A stretch of DNA of 64,000 bases from Gudongella oleilytica (lineage in GTDB: Bacteria > Bacillota > Clostridia > Tissierellales > Tissierellaceae). The notes beneath the pieces were generated by a model. That model did not search any database. It had not been told where the DNA came from and saw only the letters and a program-made list of their open reading frames with translations. The position numbers were made by a program, and so were the translations under genes. Location: positions 496,001-560,000 of the forward strand of contig NZ_CP035130.1 in the NCBI RefSeq assembly GCF_004101785.1, in the 5' to 3' direction. Of the stretch, positions 59,651 to 64,000 are shown piece by piece; within the stretch, counting starts at the first letter, position 1; every line of letters begins with the position of its first letter.

Positions 59651-60952
59651 GTGGAGAGTTTCTTTAGATTGAAGGAGCACAACACAACAGTAAAGACTGA
59701 GGTTCTTGCAGGTATCACAACGTTCATGACTATGGCATACATACTTGCAGTCAATCCGGGTATGCTATCAGCTACAGGAATGGATGCAGGCGGTGTTTTT
59801 ACCGCAACAGTAGTTTCTTCAATGATAGCAACCCTTATAATGGCTCTTTACGCCAAGTATCCATTTGCACTTGCACCAGGAATGGGCTTGAATGCGTTCT
59901 TTGCATTTACCGTAGTTCTTGGACCTATGGGCAAAAGCTGGCAGTTTGCGCTTACAGCAGTATTAATTGAAGGTATAATCTTTATTCTTTTATCATTCGT
60001 CAAGGCTCGTGAGGCAATATTCGACTCGATACCAATGAATCTCAAGCATGCAGTGTCAGTCGGCATTGGTCTTTTCATAGCAATAATCGGACTTAGCGGA
60101 GCAGGGATCGTGGTTCCAGGGAATGGCACAGTCCTTGCACTTGGGGATCTTACATCAGGTCCAGTGGCTGTTGCTCTTTTTGGTATACTGGTAACAGGTG
60201 TACTACTGGCTAAAAATGTCAGCGGAGCTATCCTAATAGGTATAATCGCTTCAACCCTTATAGGTATCCCATTAGGAGTTACAATGATCCCTGAGGGCTT
60301 CAGCATATTAAGCCTTCCTCCATCGTTGGCACCTGTGGCATTCAAGTTTGTGGGTATGGAAGAGATACTATCCATGGAAATGCTTGTAGTAGTATTTACC
60401 TTCCTGTTTGTAGACATATTCGATACAGTTGGTACACTTGCAGGTGTATCTTCTAAAGCGGGCTTCCTTGATAAGGACGGAAAGCTTCCCAGGGTAGGCA
60501 AGGCTTTGATGGCTGATGCTGTTGGAACGGTTGCAGGAGCGTGTCTGGGTACAAGCACTGTTACAACATACGTGGAAAGCGCCGCAGGAGTAGCTGGAGG
60601 CGGAAGAACAGGTCTGACTTCTCTTGCGACTGCAGGGATGTTTGCACTGGCATTGTTCTTCGCACCGCTGTTTACCATGATACCTGCAGCGGCAACAGGA
60701 CCCGCTCTTGTAATAGTAGGCTTATTTATGATGAGCCCGATCAAGAAGATCGACTTTGAGGATTTCACCGAAGCCATACCGGCATTCCTCACAATCGTAA
60801 TGATGCCATTTGCATACAGTATCGCTGATGGTATCGTATTTGGTATGGTATCCTATGTAATACTTAAAGCCCTGACAGGAAGAACCAAAGAGATATCAAA
60901 GGTCATGTGGCTTCTTGCAGTATTGTTCGTTTTGAAATTCGTTTTGATGTAG
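59651..60952 (+). CDS. NCS2-family guanine/hypoxanthine permease (PbuG/AzgA-like)
   Basis: Imports purine bases. 433 residues, about 12 membrane segments, starting VESFFRLKEHNTTVKTEVLAGITTFMTMAYIL and with ALAPGMGLNAFFAF and DIFDTVGTLAGVS motifs of this family. The GTG start at 59651 follows GGAGGAGGATC. Control by guanine and PRPP supports a purine substrate. It is followed by purC after 12 nt. Confidence 0.95.
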   Translation: MESFFRLKEHNTTVKTEVLAGITTFMTMAYILAVNPGMLSATGMDAGGVFTATVVSSMIATLIMALYAKYPFALAPGMGLNAFFAFTVVLGPMGKSWQFALTAVLIEGIIFILLSFVKAREAIFDSIPMNLKHAVSVGIGLFIAIIGLSGAGIVVPGNGTVLALGDLTSGPVAVALFGILVTGVLLAKNVSGAILIGIIASTLIGIPLGVTMIPEGFSILSLPPSLAPVAFKFVGMEEILSMEMLVVVFTFLFVDIFDTVGTLAGVSSKAGFLDKDGKLPRVGKALMADAVGTVAGACLGTSTVTTYVESAAGVAGGGRTGLTSLATAGMFALALFFAPLFTMIPAAATGPALVIVGLFMMSPIKKIDFEDFTEAIPAFLTIVMMPFAYSIADGIVFGMVSYVILKALTGRTKEISKVMWLLAVLFVLKFVLM

Positions 60953-60964
60953 GGGGAGAAAAAC

Positions 60965-61651
60965 ATGGAATTAGTCTACACCGGCAAAACAAAAAATGTC
61001 TATAAGCTTGAAGACGGGAATTATCTTCTCAAGTTCAAGGACGACGTTACTGGAGAGAATGGGGTGTTTGACCCAGGTGCCAACACAGTTGGACTTAGCA
61101 TTGAAGGAGCTGGAAAGGCCGGATTGAGACTGACAACATTCTTCTTTGAGAAAATAAACGAGAAGGGTATACCGACACACTTTGTATCGGCTGATATAGA
61201 TAACAACACAATGACCGTGCTGCCTGCAACTCTGTTCGGGCAGGGTGTCGAGGTTATCTGCAGATACAGGGCGGTAGGAAGCTTCCTAAAAAGATACGGA
61301 AGGTACGTGACTGAAGGTCAGGAGCTTGACGCATATGTGGAGGTAACCCTTAAGGACGACGACAGAAATGATCCTCTGATAACAGATGACGGTCTGGCGA
61401 TGCTTGGTATAATGACCTTGGAGGAGTATAAAACTCTAACCGAATTGACTAAGAAGATTGGCGCAGTTGTAAAGGAAGAACTGGCTAAGAAGGGTCTTGA
61501 GCTCTACGATATCAAGTTTGAGTTCGGGAGAGTTGGGGAGGATAAACACATCGCTCTGATCGATGAGATTTCCGGAGGGAACATGAGGGCTTTCAAGGGT
61601 CCAGAGTACATCGAGCCGCTTAAGCTGGAACAATTGATGCTCAACGAATAA
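60965..61651 (+). CDS. purC: SAICAR synthetase
   Basis: Joins aspartate to CAIR in de novo purine synthesis. 228 residues, MELVYTGKTKNVYKLEDGNYLLKF, ATP region VICRYRAVGSFLKRYG, and the substrate motif GLELYDIKFEFGRVGE...LIDEISGGNMRAF. Follows the permease by 12 nt after GGGGGAG. The stop is only 6 nt before the second guanine-PRPP riboswitch. Confidence 0.98.
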   Translation: MELVYTGKTKNVYKLEDGNYLLKFKDDVTGENGVFDPGANTVGLSIEGAGKAGLRLTTFFFEKINEKGIPTHFVSADIDNNTMTVLPATLFGQGVEVICRYRAVGSFLKRYGRYVTEGQELDAYVEVTLKDDDRNDPLITDDGLAMLGIMTLEEYKTLTELTKKIGAVVKEELAKKGLELYDIKFEFGRVGEDKHIALIDEISGGNMRAFKGPEYIEPLKLEQLMLNE

Positions 61652-61657
61652 AAAAAT

Positions 61658-61726
61658 GCTCATATAAGTCTCTTAATAGGGGGGAGACGTCTCTACTAAA
61701 TGACCGTAAATCATTTGTCTATGAGC
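61658..61726 (+). promoter_or_regulatory. Second guanine riboswitch aptamer
   Basis: P1 GCTCATA/TATGAGC is again perfect. P2 is CTCTT/GGGAG with loop AATAGGG; P3 is AAATGA-CCGTAAA-TCATTT, where L3 matches the classic CCGTAAA. J3/1 reads GTCTATGAG: C is at the ligand position (guanine), although the base before it is T, not the usual A. It lies 6 nt after purC, with no separate promoter seen. Confidence 0.9.
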
Positions 61727-61825
61727 GAAAGTGTGTCTAGGGTTCCGGGAGGGTTTCTCCGCTGGCCCAAGCGACACAGATACAACGAGTTGTATTACAC
61801 CGAAGGGAGAAAAGCCCAGGCGGGT
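61726..61825 (+). promoter_or_regulatory. Second PRPP riboswitch aptamer
   Basis: GCGAAAGTGTGTCTAGGGTT, GGCCCAAGCGA and ACCGAAGGGAGAAAAGCCC are diverged copies of the first aptamer's blocks. Expected to turn purL on when PRPP is high. Confidence 0.88.
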
Positions 61826-61862
61826 AGGTTTCGCTTTTAAACCTACCCGCCTGGGCTTTTCA
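61812..61862 (+). terminator. Expression-platform terminator of guanine-PRPP riboswitch 2
   Basis: AAGCCCAGGCGGGTAGGTTT pairs with AAACCTACCCGCCTGGGCTT around a short T-rich loop, followed by TTTCATTTT. The arm sequence is the same as in riboswitch 1. Confidence 0.92.
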
Positions 61863-61879
61863 TTTTAAAGGAGGATAAA

Positions 61880-64000
61880 ATGGAACATCAAAGAATCATA
61901 ATCGAGAAAAAACCTCAACACAATATCGAAGGCAAAAAGCTACTTAAGGATGCTGTGGACTATCTGGGGCTAAAGGGCATAGAAAGACTTTCGGTCGCAA
62001 CAATCTATGATCTGGTGTATGCAACTCGTGAGCAAGCAAAGGATATAACGGACAAGCTTCTGTTCGACCCTGCAATGGACATGAATCCTGTATCAAAGGT
62101 TGAGCTGGAGGATGGAGAGCTTGCCTTCAGAGTTGAATACCATAAGGGCCAGTATGATCAGAGACAACATTCAACAGAGGCGATCATAAGGAATTACCTG
62201 GGCTTCGATGAAATCAGAGTCAAGACCTCAAGACTTGTAAAGGCTAAAGGACTGGATGAAGAAGGTATTAAAAAGCTCAAGTCGTACTTTATTAATCCCA
62301 TCGAGGCAAAGGAGGTCCCCCTGGATAAATTCCTATGGCAGGAGGAAAAGGAGAATGAGTCGGCTATCCCTGTTGTTGAGGGATTCATAGCATCCGATGA
62401 GGAACAGCTTAAAAAGCTGAAGAGGGAGATCGGCTTTGCGATGGATATTGATGACCTCGCCCATTGCAGAGACTACTTCAGGAGCAAGGACAGAAACCCG
62501 ACAATAGCAGAGCTGAAGATGCTTGACACCTACTGGTCCGATCACTGCAGGCACACTACCTTCATGACTGAGCTTACTGAGGTAAAGGTCGATGCAGGCA
62601 AATACCAGGGGCTCTTTCAAAGTGCATTGGACAGCTATATGGAGTCCAGACAGTTCGCCCATGGAAACAGCAAGGTGATTTCTCTTATGGACCTTGCAAC
62701 TATAAACATGAGAGAGATAACAAAGAAGGGACTTCTCGATGACAAGGAAGTATCGGATGAGATAAATGCGGCAAGCATAGAAATCGATGTCGATGTAGAT
62801 GGGAAAACTGAAAGATGGCTGTTGATGTTTAAAAATGAGACACACAACCATCCAACTGAGATCGAGCCATTTGGCGGCGCATCCACATGCCTTGGAGGAG
62901 GTATCCGTGACCCGCTTTCAGGCAGGAGCTACGTCTACCAGGCTATGAGGATAACCGGTGCGGCAGATCCGAGAAGAGCCTTTGAGGAGACGAGAAAAGG
63001 CAAGCTCCCGCAGAGGAAGATAACAAGGACGGCGATGGACGGCTACAGCTCCTATGGATATCAGATCGGTGGGACATCAGGCTATATCCACGAGGTCTAC
63101 GATGACGGCTTCATGGCAAAAAGAATGGAGCTTGGCGCTTTGGTTTCTGCAGTTCCTAAGGATTGGGTGCAAAGAGGGAAGCCGGAGCCTACGGATCTGG
63201 TGCTTCTTATAGGAGGAGAAACAGGCAGAGACGGTCTTGGAGCAGCGGTAGGGTCATCTGTGGAGCAAAAAAGCGATGCATTGGTAACGGCAGGGGCAGA
63301 GGTACAGAAAGGGAATCCACCTCTGGAGAGAAAAATAGTAAGGCTTTTCAGAAATCCCAAGGCGACAAGGCTGATAAAGAAATGCAACGACTTTGGCGCT
63401 GGCGGAGTGGCAGTGGCAGTCGGTGAGCTTGCAGACGGTTTATACATTGACCTGGATAAGGTTCCGGTCAAATACCCAGGTATGGATGGAGGAGAGATTG
63501 CGCTTTCAGAATCTCAGGAGAGAATGGCCTTAGTAATAGCTGAAAAAGACCTGGAGGTCTTCAGGGGTCTCTGCTTGGACGAGGATCTTGATGTAGCAGT
63601 GATCGCCAAGGTAACTGATGAGAATAGAGTCCAGATGGTGTGGAAGGGCAGCACCATAATCGACATAGACAGAGAGTTCATTGAAACCAGCGGGATAAGA
63701 AAGAAGAGCAGAGTTCACGTTGCCGGGCCAGAGGGATCGGCATACCTTACAAGGCTCCCGGAGTGGATAAAGGGAGAAAATACGAAGGAGGATTTCCTCG
63801 CAAATATATCTCAGCTCAATACCTGCTCACAAAAGGGACTGGTTGAGAGATTTGACAATACGATTGGGTCAGGAAGTGTATTCTTACAGCTTGGAGGCAA
63901 GCACCAGCTTACACCTCAGGAGGGTATGGCGGCAAAGCTGCCAGTACTGAATGGAAACACTAAGACATGCTCCTTAATGACCTATGGGTACGATCCTGAA
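61880..64000 (+). CDS. purL: Phosphoribosylformylglycinamidine synthase (3' end beyond window)
   Basis: Converts FGAR to FGAM using glutamine and ATP. The frame is open from ATG 61880 (after AAAGGAGGAT) to the window end, 707 codons. It contains MLDTYWSDHCRHTTF, FKNETHNHPTEIEPFGGASTCLGGGIRDPL, RITGAADPRR, GGETGRDGLGAA and NDFGAGGVAVAVGELADG. Residue 1 is unlike the small PurQ/PurS-dependent type; the length suggests the large single-chain form of Clostridia and Proteobacteria. The last part and any glutaminase domain lie outside the window. Confidence 0.97.
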   Translation, partial: MEHQRIIIEKKPQHNIEGKKLLKDAVDYLGLKGIERLSVATIYDLVYATREQAKDITDKLLFDPAMDMNPVSKVELEDGELAFRVEYHKGQYDQRQHSTEAIIRNYLGFDEIRVKTSRLVKAKGLDEEGIKKLKSYFINPIEAKEVPLDKFLWQEEKENESAIPVVEGFIASDEEQLKKLKREIGFAMDIDDLAHCRDYFRSKDRNPTIAELKMLDTYWSDHCRHTTFMTELTEVKVDAGKYQGLFQSALDSYMESRQFAHGNSKVISLMDLATINMREITKKGLLDDKEVSDEINAASIEIDVDVDGKTERWLLMFKNETHNHPTEIEPFGGASTCLGGGIRDPLSGRSYVYQAMRITGAADPRRAFEETRKGKLPQRKITRTAMDGYSSYGYQIGGTSGYIHEVYDDGFMAKRMELGALVSAVPKDWVQRGKPEPTDLVLLIGGETGRDGLGAAVGSSVEQKSDALVTAGAEVQKGNPPLERKIVRLFRNPKATRLIKKCNDFGAGGVAVAVGELADGLYIDLDKVPVKYPGMDGGEIALSESQERMALVIAEKDLEVFRGLCLDEDLDVAVIAKVTDENRVQMVWKGSTIIDIDREFIETSGIRKKSRVHVAGPEGSAYLTRLPEWIKGENTKEDFLANISQLNTCSQKGLVERFDNTIGSGSVFLQLGGKHQLTPQEGMAAKLPVLNGNTKTCSLMTYGYDPE

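Noticed and set aside
59848-60792. Long 314-residue open frame on the minus strand opposite the permease gene
   Set aside because: It lies wholly within a well-supported membrane transporter gene and is a shadow of its codon bias; it has no ribosome binding site or family sequence.

Overview
The window looks like a chromosomal segment from an anaerobic, moderately low-GC Firmicute of the class Clostridia, possibly Tissierellia-like; I cannot name the genus. The evidence is the gene complement (Rex, NAD(P)-type glutamate dehydrogenase, a 2-hydroxyacyl-CoA dehydratase-type activase, CIRCE-controlled groESL, an ECF riboflavin transporter, long-form HPF), strong AGGAGG-type ribosome binding sites, and intrinsic terminators and cis-acting riboswitches of Firmicutes type.

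Layout. 1-6709: the end of a type I-E CRISPR-Cas locus, with cas1 (cut by the window edge), a cas2-DnaQ fusion and a long array of about 81 repeats. The genes here look more AT-rich than those further on. A tRNA-Pro on the minus strand closes this region. 7049-12275: SAM riboswitch and metK, recD2, a ComF-like gene, a YihY membrane protein. 12348-20470: MBL-fold hydrolase, S9 peptidase paired with an unrecognised gene, M3 oligopeptidase, PH-domain and FUSC-type membrane proteins. 20471-28850: DnaA-box-like cluster, hpf, secA, prfB (with programmed frameshift), tex, and an NAD-kinase-like gene. 29203-32814: FMN riboswitch and ribU, then the t6A operon tsaE-tsaB-rimI-tsaD. 32874-41918: ABC-F protein, rex, gdhA, an OGG-like glycosylase, secreted or lipoprotein hypotheticals, DUF554. 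42068-44207: groES-groEL. 44411-55121: papain-like hypothetical, ArsR-CobW pair, guaB, activase and dehydratase-like pair, DUF975, a lipoprotein. 55273-59355: a metal or metalloid response region. 59417-64000: purine transport and synthesis genes under two tandem guanine-PRPP riboswitches.

Most striking result. The CadA-type P1B ATPase at 55735-57849 carries an in-frame TGA exactly where the first cysteine of its N-terminal GMDCxxC metal-binding motif should be. A perfect 7-bp hairpin with a GGA loop (55783-55799) lies 16 nt after the TGA, which is the architecture of a bacterial SECIS element. The upstream ATG overlaps the stop codon of the ArsR/CadC gene, so translation should start before the TGA. 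I read this as a probable selenocysteine-containing (UxxC) heavy-metal ATPase, with a point nonsense mutation as the main alternative.

Other notable structure. Two separate guanine-PRPP tandem riboswitches are apparently wired in series within one purine operon. Two copies of a dispersed hairpin element have a conserved 53-bp core, and their outer stems differ in sequence but keep pairing. An array of DnaA-box-like sites spaced at about 21-23 bp lies far from any visible dnaA. ArsR-type palindromes precede both the cadC-cadA operon and the permease-thioredoxin operon.
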